DNA of 64,000 bases. It comes from Mesomycoplasma conjunctivae. GTDB taxonomy: Bacteria > Bacillota_I > Bacilli_A > Mycoplasmatales > Metamycoplasmataceae. Positions 1 through 12,421 of the stretch are shown here, piece by piece; the first letter of the stretch is position 1, and the number at the start of each line of letters is the position of its first letter. The notes under the pieces are model-generated. The model searched no databases, was not told where the DNA came from, and worked only from the letters and a program-made list of their open reading frames with translations. Made by a program: the position numbers and the translations under genes. Where the stretch lies: NCBI RefSeq assembly GCF_000026765.1, contig NC_012806.1, positions 310,001 through 374,000 of the forward strand. Direction: 5' to 3'.

Positions 1-42
1 TCCTGAGAAGTTTTGAAAAACAAATCCAGATTGTTGGTTTTT

Positions 43-1914
43 TTATTTTGCTAATAAATTAAAATTTTTAGTTTCAATAACTTGAATATTGCTTAGTTTG
101 CCAAGATTATCTAAAATAAAATTAAGAAAATCTCACACCATAATCATGGCAATAACATCATTTTGACAATAAATTTGTAGCTCTTTTTTTCTCATAATTC
201 ATTCATTATCGCCAATAAAATTTAGATAACGATCAATGCCGTATTTCATTGCTTGTAGTCCATTTTGAACTGCTAAGGATTTATATGGTGTGATTAATCT
301 TTTTAATTGATAGTTATATTTTGTAATAAAATACTCGATTTTTTTAATTGAATAAAAAGCTTTTAGATCAGATAAAATTACCATTGCATTTGCAAAAGGA
401 TCTTTTAAATCAATTATTTTTGATATAATTTTGTTAACTTTATCTTGATAAGCTTTAATTTTGTTATTAATTTCTAGTCCATCTGGATTAAAATCGGCTT
501 TTATAGTTTTTTCTATAATTTTGAGCATCTCTTTTAATTTTGATTCTTCATAACTCTTGTTAAAAACAATATATCAATCAGCATCTTCACTATAAATGGA
601 ATCAATTATTTGAAAGCAATTTTTTCAATTGTAATTGATAGGATCAAAAACTAAATTAGTTTTATCAAAATCTTGCTCAATTATTTCACCATTTAAGGTG
701 GTAATAATAGATACTTGAAAAACTAGTTGCTGATAAGGTGAGGTATAATCAATAGCAGGATAGGGCAGTGAAAAAGCTTCAAAATCAAATCAAACAATTT
801 TTTTGTCACCATTCATTTTATCTAAAAAATCTCTAAGATTTTTTTCTTTATTAATAATAATTTTGTTTTCTTGCTGCAAAAACTTAAATCAAAATGATTG
901 ATTGTCTCAGTTAGTTATTATTTCTGGTTCTTGCAAAGCTTGCAAAATTTTGCTAGTTGTCAGAAAATTACCACTAAAATTTGCTAATTTTGGTTGTTTT
1001 AATAAAACAATTTCTTTAAAGAATTTATTTTTTTCAAAACTACCATTATCTAAATCATTAGGCAGATCTAATTCTTTGATATCCTTTGCTAATCTAATGT
1101 CTATTAAAGCCTTTTTGATAGGGATTAGTGGAATCCCATTGTCGGATTTACCTTTTAAACAAGCTTGTTTTTCAATTACATTTTTAATAACAGAATTATA
1201 TATTGAATTTTTTTCTACGCAGTTTGGAGTATTAAATTCTTCAAAAGTCATGCCATATTGTTTGGCAATTTTAGCTACAATAGTTTTGTCAAAAGTTTTT
1301 TCTTTTGCGCTAATTTGTTTAGTAGTTTTAGTTTTGGAAATGTTATATAGGTGTTCAAAATCAATTGTTTTGGCTTTGGCAAATTGTTCGTCTTTGATTA
1401 AAAAAATTGATACTTGTTCAATTGGATTGAAATCATTTGTTTGTTCTCTTAGTGCATATGTGGTAATTCAAAAATCCCAGTTGCTTCTTAAAAAGTCTTT
1501 GATTTTGCTAGAAGTACTAACTTTGAAATGTCCAATTTCCTTGTTTTTAATAAAATAAAAATCAGGTTTTGCTATTGCATCCTCAAACAAAAAAGTTGGC
1601 CATAAAATTATATCACAATGACCATTTTTTATAAACTCTTGTGTTTGTTTTATAGATTTATCAATAACATTATCTTTAACTATACAAATGTTTAAATTTT
1701 GATATTTATTTTTAATAAAATCTAAAAAAGCATTATTAAATTTTTGAAAAATATTAGCATGCAAATCAATGAAATTAGGATTTCTATCTTCTAAGTTATC
1801 CAAATCTCAAAAAACATCATCATCTTCATTTTCTTCAGTAGTTAAATTATTTCAAACAAAAAAAGGCTGACATGTTGATAAACGATAATAATGGAAAAAT
1901 TTGATGTAATCCAT
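43..1914 (-). CDS. DUF2779-type putative nuclease
   Basis: A 623-residue protein whose reading frame is continuous only when TGA is Trp. The N-terminus (MDYIKFFHYYRLSTCQPFF) and the C-terminal half match my memory of the mollicute DUF2779 family. The C-terminal part looks like a DEDDy-type 3'-5' exonuclease fold: WFDFEAF has the Asp-x-Glu pair at D377/E379, and YCQND near the end gives Tyr582-x3-Asp586. The middle holds a region with PDFYF and K residues (about 100-140) that could be a PD-(D/E)XK-like remnant, but this is weak. The start ATG has no strong ribosome site. It ends at TAA, 42 nt from the window edge. The substrate is unknown and the nuclease role is inferred from the motifs. Confidence 0.8.
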
Positions 1915-1950
1915 TTATAAAAAAAGCTCAACAATTAGTTTGGTAAAAGA

Positions 1951-3105
1951 TTAATTGATATTAATAATTTTTTCTAAAATAGATTGATTAATTTTTAAAT
2001 TATTATCACTATTTTTAATATCTGCGTCAAATTTTTTGCTATTAGTGTTGAGTAAATTTTGTGATGCTACAAGTTGAATGGAAACAGGATTTTGTTGGTT
2101 TCAAGGTAAATTAGCAACAAAAATATAGCTATTATCTTCTTCTGAAGGAGATTCATAACTTGCTATATATTCAATATCTTTTCCTGTTTCATCTTTTTGA
2201 TATTTACCACCGCTACTGGTATTGTTGAGGACTTTAAAAATTAAATTATAGCTTTCCACATTGTCTAAATTAACAACTCCATTTGCAAATTTGACAATAA
2301 ATTCTGTTCGAATTGTTTTTAAGTCAGAGCTAATTTGACCAGTCATTTTTTTTGGAGCTACTTTTAATGATACAATATCGGCTTCAGTTCTAAAGTGAAT
2401 TGGAAAAATACCTTCAGTTCTTAATTTGGTACTTTTTCCATCCTCTTTTTTGAGAAATAAACCTTCGATTGTATAATTGGTATCTCTCTTTAGTAGTGGT
2501 ATAAAAACATGTAATCGCTGATCTGTAGAAGCACTAACTGGTAACTCAACGCTTTCAGATTCATTGTTTAGTTCACTATCACTTTTGTATTTTACTTCAA
2601 CTTGTTGGTTGATTAAACTTGCATCATCTATTTTTAAACTAAATGCATATTGGCTTGAAGGATCTTCTGGTAATTCAGTTTTTAAGTCTCCAAATTGAGG
2701 TGTTTTAGTAGTTGTAAAAACATTATTTTTCAAAAATAATTGTTTTTGTGCTTCACTACCTAATTCTTCAATTTTAACTGCATACTCAGTTTCTGGATTT
2801 AATTGAGAAAGACTAATTTCTACTTTTTGCCCATTATTATTTGTTAGTCGAAATCTAGCATCTACTTTATTAAAAGATTCTTGGCTTTTTTGACGCAAAC
2901 TAACTTGAAACTTGCTTGCTACATTTTGGGCAGTAAGATCAGTTTTTTCTGGATAACTCAAAATAATTTTTGCAGATGTTGATTGAATATTTTGTATACT
3001 AATTTCAGCATTATTTTGAGTTCCACAAGCTACTAAATAAACAGGTGTTGAAAAACTAGCGACACCTAATACAAATGGTACAAATTTATTTTTTTTAATT
3101 TTCAT
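1951..3105 (-). CDS. Surface lipoprotein with fibronectin-III-like repeats
   Basis: A 384-residue predicted lipoprotein. The signal peptide has two lysines near its start, a hydrophobic stretch, and the lipobox LVAC at about residues 24-27, so the mature protein should be acylated on Cys and face outward. The rest shows spaced beta-strand patterns of the form L-x-P/R-x-T-x-Y followed by F-x-T (SQLNPETEY then VFTTTKT; PLLKRDTNY then HFRTEAD). These are typical of Fn3-like or DUF1410-like domains in mycoplasma surface proteins. Three such units seem to fit (about 35-135, 135-240, 240-380). An AGGATC ribosome site lies 8 nt before the ATG. One TGA codon near the C-terminus is Trp. The ligand is unknown. 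Confidence 0.8.
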
Positions 3106-3260
3106 AGTGATCCTAGCTAGATTTTTTTAGTAAAATGTTTGATGCATGTCAATAATTTATTTCTATATTATAACACAAAAACTAAAAACTCTTGCAAACA
3201 AAGCTTTAGTTGATTTTCTTAATTAATGTCTAAAAATTGGAAAGTTGTTTATTTTTAAAC

Positions 3261-3296
3261 AAAAAAGCTTCTCAAATTTTGAGGAGCTTTTTTGTT
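3261..3296 (-). terminator. Rho-independent terminator after nox
   Basis: An inverted repeat of about 13-16 bp with one G.T-type mismatch (AAAAAAGCTTCTC / GAGGAGCTTTTTT) is followed on the minus strand by a T-rich run. It lies between the nox gene and the lipoprotein, both on the minus strand, so it should end nox transcription. The A-rich flank makes it usable in both directions. Confidence 0.7.
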
Positions 3297-3332
3297 TTTT
3301 AATTTTTTCAGCAAATAAGAGATAAATATTAA

Positions 3333-4709
3333 TTATTTTTTGTTATAACTTAAACCTAATGCATTTAATATTACTTGTATTATAAAATTAAATGGTTTGT
3401 TATAGTGTGGTAAGAAATAGAAGTCAGAAAGTGCTATTTCAGGAAGTGTCATACCTTTTTGGATAGCTAGTGATAAAAAGTAAATAGCTTCTGTGTGATT
3501 AAATGAGTGTCCATATGATCCAATTTGTGCACCAATAAGTTTAAGTGTAGTTTTATCATAGGAAATTTTAATTCAAATTTTTGACTTATGTTGCATAAAT
3601 TCAGGACGATCTCAGTCTTCTAAGTATTCAGAAGCAACATTTTCAATTCCAACCATTCCGCAACCTTTTTCAGTATAACCTGTAGATGAATAATTAAATC
3701 CAAAAACTGAAATTGCATTTGTTCCAACATAACCTGGAAAAGGAATATCTTCACGTCCTGCTAAGTGGAAAGCTGCTACAATTCCTGATTTTACAGCATT
3801 AGTTGCAAGTGCAATATGTGCATGTTCCTTAGTTACATTGTGAACCATAGAAGCTGAATCACCAATTACGTAGATATCTTGATCGGAGAGTGATCTTTGG
3901 AATTTATCTACTTTGATAGCACCATTTCTTGTTTTATCTAAATCAGCGAGTAATTCGGTATTTGGTTTGAAACCAATTGCTAAAATTACTAAATCAGCTT
4001 CATAGATTCCTTTATCAGTTTGAACTGCAGCAACTTTTTTACCACTTGCATCAGCAATAAATCTTTCAACTTTTTGATTAAATTGTAAGCTAATTCCTTC
4101 TTTGCGAATTTTTGATTCCACTTTTGAAGTAAATTCATAATCAAAATAGTTAGGAATAATACGATCTTGCATATCAATAAGTGTTGTTTTTTTACCATAT
4201 TTGTGGAAAGCTTCTAGTAGCTCAATTCCGATATATCCACCACCAATGATAATAACATTTTTAACTTCAGGATCGATAGCTTTTTGTTTGATTTCTTTAG
4301 CATGTGTAAATGTTTTAGAAACTAAGATGTTTTCTAAATTAATTCCTTCAAATGGAGGAATAATTGGTCAAGTACCACCTGCAAAAATTAATTTGTCATA
4401 TGTATCTTTGAAGGTATCACCTGTTTTTAAATTTTTAACAATAACATATTTTTTTTCACGGTTAATTTCAATAACTTCGTGCTCTAAGTGAGTTTTAACT
4501 CCCATAGATTCCAATTGGCTTACACTTGAGTAAAAAAGCCCTGATGGATCTTGAAATTCATCACCTACTCAAAGAGCAATACCACATCCTAAAAACGAAA
4601 TATCAGTATTACGGTCGTATGTGACTAATTCGACGTCAGGTCTAATAGTTTTTAATGTTCTTAAGAAAGAGGTTCCAGCATGATTGGTTCCAACGGATAT
4701 AATTTTCAT
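3333..4709 (-). CDS. nox: NADH oxidase, FAD-dependent (water-forming type)
   Basis: A 458-residue flavoprotein of the NADH oxidase/CoA-disulfide reductase family, which oxidises NADH with O2 and regenerates NAD+ for glycolysis. The hallmark residues are present: His10 in the N-terminal segment, the single redox cysteine Cys42 in FLGCGIALW, the NADH-binding glycine motif IIIGGGYIGIE near residue 155, and the second FAD motif with VIGDSASM. The C-terminal dimerisation domain includes TGYTEKGCGM. The length is normal for the family (about 450-480). Trp codons are TGA at two or more family positions. It is followed by its own terminator and preceded by an AAAAGAG ribosome site. Confidence 0.92.
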
Positions 4710-4779
4710 AATTTAAACTCTTTTCTATTTAATGTATAAATAAAATTATAACAAAAAAAAGTTTGTTATATTCTTATTA

Positions 4780-5460
4780 CTATTGCTTTATTCTCGAGAG
4801 TAAAAAAATGGCGGCAGTTTCGGCTCTTAAGATTCTTTTTCCTAATGAAATTGCTTGAAAACCAAAATTTTCTGCAATTTCAACTTCCTCTTCTGTAAAA
4901 CCACCTTCAGGTCCTACTAAAAAAATTGTATTATTTTCAAATAAAGAATTTATCATTAAATTATTATTTTCTTTTTCATGAGCAATAAATTTATTTTTCA
5001 TATGCTGATAGTTTTCGATTAAAGTCTTTATTTTTATAGGTTTTTCAATCACAGGAATAACATTTCGAAAAGATTGTTGAGCAGCATGGGTGATTATTTC
5101 TTGTCAACGCACAAGCTTTTTATCAATGTCGTTTCCTAATTTTTGTTCGACATTTTGACTATAAAAAGGTATTATTGTATTAACACCTAATTCGGTAGCT
5201 TTTTGAATTGCAAATTCGAAAGCTTTTGTCTTTAAAATTGCAATTGCCAAAACAATATTTTCTGTATTTTCATGATTATAATCAAGTTTTTTTAAAATTA
5301 GAGCCCTATTTGGAAACTCAAATTTTGTTAGGTAGAATTCTTTTTGAAATACACAAATAAACTTTTTATTTTCTTGTCTAACTACAGATATATGTTTGAC
5401 AATTTTTTTATCTAAAATAAAGTAATTGTCTTCTTTTTTATTCACAAAAAAACGAAACAT
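4780..5460 (-). CDS. rsmE: 16S rRNA m3U1498 methyltransferase
   Basis: A 226-residue SPOUT-class methyltransferase that methylates U1498 of 16S rRNA. The C-terminal knot shows the diagnostic VGPEGGFTEEE motif and the SLGKRILRAETAAI segment that binds S-adenosylmethionine. The N-terminal 70 residues fit the PUA-like RNA-binding domain. One TGA (around 5104) reads as Trp in a segment that is otherwise continuous. It stands alone, 70 nt upstream of nox on the same strand and divergent from alaS. Confidence 0.92.
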
Positions 5461-5537
5461 AAATAATATTTTACAAAATTTGCTTATATTTTATTAAAAT
5501 TTATTTATTATATATTAGTTTAAACGAATGGATTTAT

Positions 5538-8192
5538 ATGAAAACAAACTTAAGTTCAAAGCAAATTCGACAATTATGACTTGATTTTTTTGCAAGTAAA
5601 AATCACCTAATTGTTGAATCTAAATCACTTATTCCACAAAATGACCCCTCACTTTTGTGAATTAATTCAGGTGTAGCAACACTTAAAGAATATTTTACAG
5701 GTCACAAACAACCTCCAAGCAAACGAATTACTAATTCTCAAAAAGCTATTAGAACTAATGATATTGAAAATGTAGGTATTACATCTAGACACCACACAAT
5801 GTTTGAAATGCTAGGTAATTTTTCAATTGGTGATTATTTTAAAAAAGAGGCAATAGAATTTGCTTTTGAATTTTTAGTATATGTTCTAAAAATGGATCTT
5901 GATAAGCTTTACATAACTTATTTTAGCGATGATTTAGAAACTAAAAAATATTGACAAGATTTAGGTATTCAAGATGATCATTTAATTGCTGGAAATCAAA
6001 AAACTAATTTTTGAGATATTGGCTTAGGTCCTTGTGGTCCTTGCAGCGAAATTTACTATGATCGCGGAGAAAAATTTGATAGCCGTGGCATTGAATTGTT
6101 AAAAAACGATATTGAAAACGATCGCTTTATTGAAATTTGAAATATTGTTTTTTCAGAATTTAATAATGATGGTGAAGGTAATTATACACCTTTGGTTTCC
6201 AAAAATATCGATACAGGTGCTGGTTTTGAACGTATTGTCTCAATTTTGCAAAATGGCCCAACTAATTTTGATACCGATTTATTTTTACCAATTATTTTAG
6301 AAGTAGAAAAGCTTTCCGATTTTAAATATGATGTTGATAATTATTTTAAAAAAGACAAAAAACAAACAAAAATCAACACTTATTTTAAAGTTATTGCTGA
6401 TCACATTAGAAGCGTTGTCAATGCAATCAACGATGGTGTCGAACCTTCAAATACTCACAGAGGCTACATTATTAGACGGCTCATTCGTCGGGCATTTCGG
6501 ATGGGTAGAAAATTGGGTATCAAGCAAGCTTTTTTATACAAATTAGTAGGTGTTGTCAAAAGTAGTCTTATTTATGACATTGATGAAAAAAAAGTTGCCA
6601 AAATAATTAAAAAAGAAGAAGAGCTCTTTGAAAAAACAATTGAAAATGGTGAAATTCTTCTTAATCGCGAATTTGAAAAAAATGGCAAGAATTTTAACAT
6701 TGAAATTGTATTTAAAATGTTTGAAACATATGGTTTTCCCATTGAGTTAACACAAGAAATCCTTGAAGAAAAAGGACTAAAGTTGGATTTTGACAAAATT
6801 GAAGAACTAAAAGAAAAACATGCCAATCTTTCTCGAGGTAAACAACATCTTGGAATGAATTTAGCTATCAATTCGCTGGCACTAATTAAAGGAAAAGAGA
6901 GTGAATTTGTAGGTTATGAACATCTAGAGCAGACTGCAAAAATCTTATTTTTAGCAAATAATGAATCACTTTTAGAAACTACGCAAGAAGATGAAATTAG
7001 CTATGCAATTTTTGATAAAACACCTTTTTATGCAACTGGTGGTGGTCAAAAACATGATCAAGGTTTAATTATTCAAGGTGATAACAAAATTGAGATTATT
7101 AAGGTATTCAAAGATAAATATTTCAATAATATCCATGTTTTTAAAGGTGTTTTAAACAAAAATGAAGAAGTTAAACTAATAGTTGACGAAGCTAATAGAA
7201 GAAATTTAGAACGTAATCACTCAGCAACTCACTTGCTTTTTAAAGCGCTTAGAGAACAATTTGGTTTGCAAATTAAACAATTAGGATCAGATAACAATGA
7301 AAATAGACTAACTTTTGATTTTCCAGTTAGCAAAAAACCCACTGATGAAGAATTAGCAAAAGTTGAATCCTTGGTAAACTTTTATATTCAAAGCTCTACC
7401 CCACGTAAATATTTGAACACAACAATTAAAGAAGCTGAAAAACTCAATGCAATTATGACACTCGAAGAAGCAGAATATATGGATCCCAAAAATGTTCGTT
7501 TAGTTCATTTTCAAGGTATAACAACCGATCTTTGTGGCGGAACTCACATTGCAAATACTTCATTAATTCAGAAATTTAAAATTATTTCTTGTCAAAATAA
7601 AGGTAGTGGTGTTTTTCGAATTCGAGCTATTACCACTTTGGAAAAATACTATGATTATTTGACTCAACAGGTAGAACAAAAAGAGCTAAGCTTGGCAGCT
7701 ATTGAGCAAAAAAATCGTCAATTTGATCCTTTTTATAAAATGCAAGTTCACCGCGTTAATGATTTAGAAATTCTAAATAATAATTTAGATTTGGCAATTA
7801 AGCAAGCAAAATTAGATACGCTCCAACTCATAAAAAACAAGAAAAAAGAAGAAAAAACAACAGATTTTATCTTCAATCAAGAAAAAATCTTTACATTTAA
7901 TAATCAAGATTTTTATATTGATTTTATTACAGATAAACAAATTAATAGCAAACAATTGGCAGCCACTTTACGCGAAGAGCACGCAAATATTACTTTTGTT
8001 TTATTACAAGAAATGGCAGCTCAAAAAATATTAGTTGTTGTTTCTTCAAAAACCAACAACTCTTTAGATATTTTAAATAAAATTAACAAAATTTTTGATG
8101 GCAAAGGTGGGGGTAACAAAATTATTGCCCAAGGAATTCTAAACCAAAAAGAAGTTAATATTAATAAAATCAAAGAGATAATATGGATGTAA
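5538..8192 (+). CDS. alaS: Alanyl-tRNA synthetase
   Basis: An 884-residue class II synthetase charging tRNA-Ala. The N-terminal catalytic core begins with the usual motif region ([12 protein letters not shown], then [13 protein letters not shown]). The editing domain carries NHSATHLL (His561, His565) and CGGTH (Cys666, His670), the four zinc-site ligands. The C-terminal DHHA1-like region ends with [12 protein letters not shown]. Several family Trp positions are TGA, which would cut the gene in the standard code. ATG 5538 is the first start that preserves the complete N-terminal motif. The last 10 nt overlap ruvX, so the two are likely translated from one mRNA. Confidence 0.96.
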
Positions 8193-8608
8193 AAAAGCGA
8201 ATTTTAGCACTAGATTTAGGTACTAAAACATGTGGCTTTGCTATAACAGATCCTTTGGCAATTATTGCCCAATCTCTTGAAAATTTTACTTATAAAAATG
8301 GTGATTTAAATCAAATTGTCTTGAAAATTCGAGATCTGCAAAAGCAATATGAAATCGGAAAAATTGTTTTAGGATATCCACTTTACATGAATGGCAATAA
8401 AGCACCACATACGTTATTAGTTGAGAAAATGTCTTCAATTTTAAAGCAAAATTTTCAAATACCAGTTGTTTTACAAGATGAGCGATTATCAACAAGTCAA
8501 GCACATGATATTCTCATTTTAGCAAATGTGAGCCGCAAAAAAAGGAAAAAAGTGATTGATAAATTAGCAGCACAAATTATTTTAGAGCGTTATTTAAGTG
8601 AAAATTAA
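8183..8608 (+). CDS. ruvX: Holliday junction resolvase-like / pre-16S rRNA nuclease RuvX (YqgF)
   Basis: A 141-residue RNase-H-fold protein. The N-terminus RILALDLGTKTCGFAITD is the standard Asp-containing first strand, with IVLGYPLYMNG in the middle and the conserved DERLSTSQA near residue 100. The family is implicated in processing the 5' end of 16S rRNA, and earlier named a Holliday junction resolvase. The start overlaps the alaS stop, the same alaS-ruvX pairing seen in many Firmicutes and mollicutes, which supports translational coupling. Confidence 0.93.
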   Translation: MDVKKRILALDLGTKTCGFAITDPLAIIAQSLENFTYKNGDLNQIVLKIRDLQKQYEIGKIVLGYPLYMNGNKAPHTLLVEKMSSILKQNFQIPVVLQDERLSTSQAHDILILANVSRKKRKKVIDKLAAQIILERYLSEN

Positions 8609-8626
8609 AATTCAAAAAAGGAAGTT

Positions 8627-9196
8627 ATGAAATTAATAGTAGGATTGGGTAATCCTGGTAAACAATATGAAAAAACCAAGCATAATGTTGGTTTTTGAGC
8701 AATTGATGCATTAGCCGAAAAAATAGGGGCTAAATTTAAACAACATTTGCCAAAAACACATTATTCTATTGCTGAAGATTATGAAATTATTCTTTTAAAA
8801 CCACAAACTTTTATGAATCTTTCAGGAGAAGCAATTGTTGAGTTTCGAGCATTTTGCAAATCTAAAGGAATTAAAATTAGTGATATGCTAGTAATTTATG
8901 ATGATATGGATTTGCAAATAGGACAAGCAATAATGCGAGCTCAAGGAGGAGCAAATGGACAAAAAGGAATGCAAAATATCATTGATCTTTTAGCTACTAA
9001 AGAAATTAAAAGGATTAAAATTGGTATTGGAAGATCACAACATGCAGCTGATTATGTGCTTAGCCCTTTTAATTTAGAAGATCAACACAAAATAGAACAA
9101 GTTATTCAAAAAGTTGTTGAAATTTGTTTGTTTTATTCAACTAACAACTTTTCTAGTACTATCCAGGTTTTTAATGTTGAAAAAAACAAAATATAG
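8627..9196 (+). CDS. pth: Peptidyl-tRNA hydrolase
   Basis: A 189-residue enzyme that recycles peptidyl-tRNA. Diagnostic pieces are LIVGLGNPGKQYEKTKHNVGF at the start (Asn11, catalytic His21), KPQTFMNLSG, DDMDLQIG with the catalytic Asp, and GGANGQKGMQ. The Trp after HNVGF is TGA. An AAGGAAG ribosome site lies 5 nt before the ATG. Its 3' end overlaps the tilS start by 23 nt, so it belongs to the alaS-ruvX-pth-tilS run. Confidence 0.95.
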
Positions 9197-10061
9197 ATTT
9201 TTATTAGCCATCAGCGGCGGTGCTGATTCAATGTATTTGCTAGATCGCTTTAAAAAATTTGATATAATTGTTGCCCATGTTAACTATAATTTGCGCAAGC
9301 AATCAATATTAGAGCAAGATCTAGTTGAGAAATATTGTCAAAAAAATAATATAACTTATCAAATTTTAGAGTTAAAAAATATAGAATATAAAAGTAATTT
9401 CCAATCAGAAGCGCGTAATCTTAGATACAAATTTTTTTCTCAAGTTTATCAAAAATACCATTGTGACTATTTGGTTATCGCTCATCATAGTGATGATTTT
9501 TTAGAAACTATTTTAATGCAAAAACTTAAAAATAAAATTGTTAATTTTTGAGGTATTAAAGCCAAAATTAATAATTTTGGTATGCAAATTTGAAGACCTT
9601 TGATTTATAAAGTGGATAAAAATAAAATTATCAAATATAATAAAAAAAATAATATTGCCTACTTTGATGATCAAAGTAATTTCAAACCTATTTACAAAAG
9701 AAATCAAATTCGAATGGATATACAAAAGTGATCCTGAATCTATAAAAAGATGTTTATTTTAAAATACATTTTGTATAATTTTGTTCTCAAAATCAAATGA
9801 TTTTTTATTAAAAAAGAAATAGCAAAATGAAAACAATCTGACTATAGTACCTACTTATTTTCAAAGCTAAAATACCAAACAAATATTATATATTATATAA
9901 TTCATAACAATTTTGAAGAAATTAACTTAACAAAGGGTAAAATTAATGCCATAATTACCTTTATAAATTCAAAAAATTCTAATGGTAGTTATCTTTTAAA
10001 AGAAAATGTTTATTTAATTAAAAAAAAACATAAAATAATACTAAAATCTAGTAAAATTTAA
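9174..10061 (+). CDS. tilS: tRNA(Ile)-lysidine synthetase
   Basis: A 295-residue N-type ATP pyrophosphatase that converts C34 of tRNA-Ile(CAU) to lysidine. The PP-loop SGGADSMYLL is at about residues 14-23 and is followed by AHVNYNLR, YQILELKN and a segment with AHHSDDFLET, all conserved. After residue 126 the frame passes through several TGA Trp codons, including two close together (about 9732 and 9738), and reaches TAA at 10061. It lacks a large C-terminal domain, as is common in mycoplasmas. It starts inside pth. Confidence 0.9.
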
Positions 10062-10087
10062 TAAACTATAATTTAGAAAGGAAGCTT

Positions 10088-12352
10088 ATGAAACAAAGAA
10101 TGAAAAAACCCTCTCTTGGGACCTTTATTTTGATTTTAATTCTCATTGGTATTTTAGCGTATGTTCTTTGGCAATTTTTATCACCAAAATTAGGTTATAA
10201 ATCATTGTCTGATTTAGAACAAAGAATTATTACCAATGCTAAAAGCGCAACTGATGATAACTTTTTTTGAGCTTTCGGTTTTGATATAAGTGACTTTAGA
10301 ATTAAAGTTGTTGAGCAAGTTGGAAATAGAATTGAAAGCTATCAAGTTGTAGCAGATCCAACTATTATTCGTCTTTATCAAGCAGGGACAGGTGGTGTTA
10401 TTAGTGAAAATATTTTATCACAACTGGGCTCTAGCGCTCCTAAAGTTAATAGTTGAAGAGAAATTATTCAATTAGCAACTAAGGCCTCTTTAACTTCTGA
10501 AATTATTGAAAATGCTATTAATCAAAAAATTAATAACGCACTTTCCTTAGTCGGCGCTGGTCAAAGTGTAAGTAAAAACACTATTGTAAACGCTAACCTA
10601 CCAGTTATTTTTAACTTTGATCGTCCAAGAGGTAATTTCTTAAGTAGTTTTATAGTACCTTATATTCCCTTCTTGTTAATCAGTTTGTTTGGATTTTGAT
10701 TATTTTTTAGACTTAGTCAAAATTCACAAGCTGGAGGTGGGTTATTTAACCCTGGAAAAAACCAAGCAATTCGTATAAAATCAAATAAAAAATTCACCGA
10801 TGTTGCTGGAAATGCTGAAGTAAAAGAAGAAATTGCAGAATTTGTTGACTATTTAAAAAATCCAAAAAAATATGCAGCTGCTGGTGCAAAAATTCCAAAA
10901 GGAATTTTACTAGGTGGTCCTCCAGGAACTGGAAAAACCTTGCTAGCTAAGGCGACTGCTGGTGAAGCAAATGTACCATTTTTCTTTATTTCAGCTTCAA
11001 ACTTTGTTGAATTATATGTCGGAGTTGGAGCAAAAAGAGTGCGTGAATTATTTAAAGAAGCACGTGCTGAATCTCCAGCAATTATTTTCATTGATGAGTT
11101 AGATGCAATAGGTCGCTCACGTGGATCAGGAATTGGCGGTGGGCACGATGAGCGTGAACAAACCTTAAACCAATTACTAGTGGAAATGGATGGAATGGTT
11201 GAAAATTCAGGAATTTTACTCATTGGAGCTACCAACAGAACTGATGTTTTAGATCCAGCGCTACTTCGTCCAGGACGTTTTGATCGCTCAATTATTGTGG
11301 GATTACCAGATATTAAAGAAAGAGAAGAAATTTTAAAACTTCATGCTAAAGGAAAACGTATTTCTCAAAATATTACTTTGGCAAATATCGCAAAAAGAAC
11401 ACCAGGATTCTCTGGCGCACAATTAGAAAATGTTATCAATGAGGCAACACTTTTATCTGTTCGTGAAAAAACACAAGTAATAACTGGTAAACAAATTGAT
11501 GAAGCCATCGACCGTGTAATAAGTGGTCCAGCTAAGAAAAATAGAGTTATCACTGAGGATGAGCGTACCATGGTTGCATATCATGAAGCAGGACATGCTG
11601 TTGTTGGAATTAAGCTACGTTCTGGGGTAAAAGTACAAAAAATCACTATTGTTCCTCGTGGAAACACTGGTGGATACAATTTAATGCTACCCGAACATGA
11701 AAAATATAATTCTACTAAATCTGAATTGTTAGCTTCAATTGCCGCTTTTATGGGTGGAAGAGCAGCAGAGGAAATTATTTATGGTAAAAACGAAATTTCA
11801 ACTGGCGCAGCAAATGATATTGAAAAAGCTACTAAGATAGCTCGTCGTATGGTTACAGAATTTGGAATGTCTAACTTAGGACCAATTCAATATGAGCAAG
11901 ACAATTCATCACCATTTTTAGGTCGTGATTATTTTAAAAATGCTTCTTTTTCATCACAAGTTGGGCATGAAATTGATATTGAAATTCGTGAAATTATTTC
12001 ATCTTCATATAAATTAGCAATTGCTACTATTCAAGAACATAGATTATTACTTGAGTTAATTAAAGATACTTTATTAGAAAAAGAAACTATTGTCTTTGAA
12101 GAAATTCAACAACTTGAGCAAACATTGAAACCATTGCCAAAATCTACTGAAATTGAAGAAAAACAAAAAGTGAATACTAAAGATATTTTAGAAGAATTAA
12201 TGGGTAGTGATTTTGCAAATAATCAAGAAAAAAGCTATGAAAATGAAGACCAAAATCAAAATTCACTAGAAGCAATAAATTATAATATTGATGATCAAGA
12301 TGATGATAAAAATGACAGTGAATCTAAAATTGATAGTTCTAAAGAACAATAA
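10088..12352 (+). CDS. ftsH: ATP-dependent zinc metalloprotease FtsH
   Basis: A 754-residue membrane AAA+ protease for quality control of membrane proteins. There are two membrane segments (about 12-32 and about 195-218) around an extracytoplasmic domain. The AAA module then shows Walker A GGPPGTGKT (276-284), Walker B IIFIDELDAIG and the second region of homology with LRPGRFDR. The zinc site is HEAGH at 499-503. The C-terminus ends in a long acidic, Asn/Asp/Gln-rich tail of about 50 residues. A TATAAT box (10067-10072) and GAAAGGA ribosome site precede it. The gene order tilS-ftsH is widespread in Firmicutes and mollicutes. Confidence 0.96.
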
Positions 12353-12373
12353 AACAAAAAGAGATTAGTAATT

Positions 12374-12406
12374 AAAAAAATAAGATTTTTATCTTATTTT
12401 TTTATA
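12374..12406 (+). terminator. Terminator after ftsH
   Basis: A perfect 13-bp stem (AAAAAAATAAGAT / ATCTTATTTTTTT) with a 4-nt loop and a T-run, 20 nt after the ftsH stop. The T-run merges into a TATAAT (12403-12408) that is probably the -10 box of lysS. Confidence 0.75.
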
Positions 12407-12421
12407 ATATAAAGGAAAAAA

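Noticed and set aside
902..1558. Long plus-strand frame (218 codons) opposite the DUF2779 gene
   Set aside because: The minus strand gives one continuous 623-codon gene with family motifs when TGA is Trp; the plus frame has no recognisable protein and no ribosome site.
9513..9725. Minus-strand frame within tilS
   Set aside because: It is a shadow of the C-terminal part of tilS, which reads through TGA codons on the plus strand.
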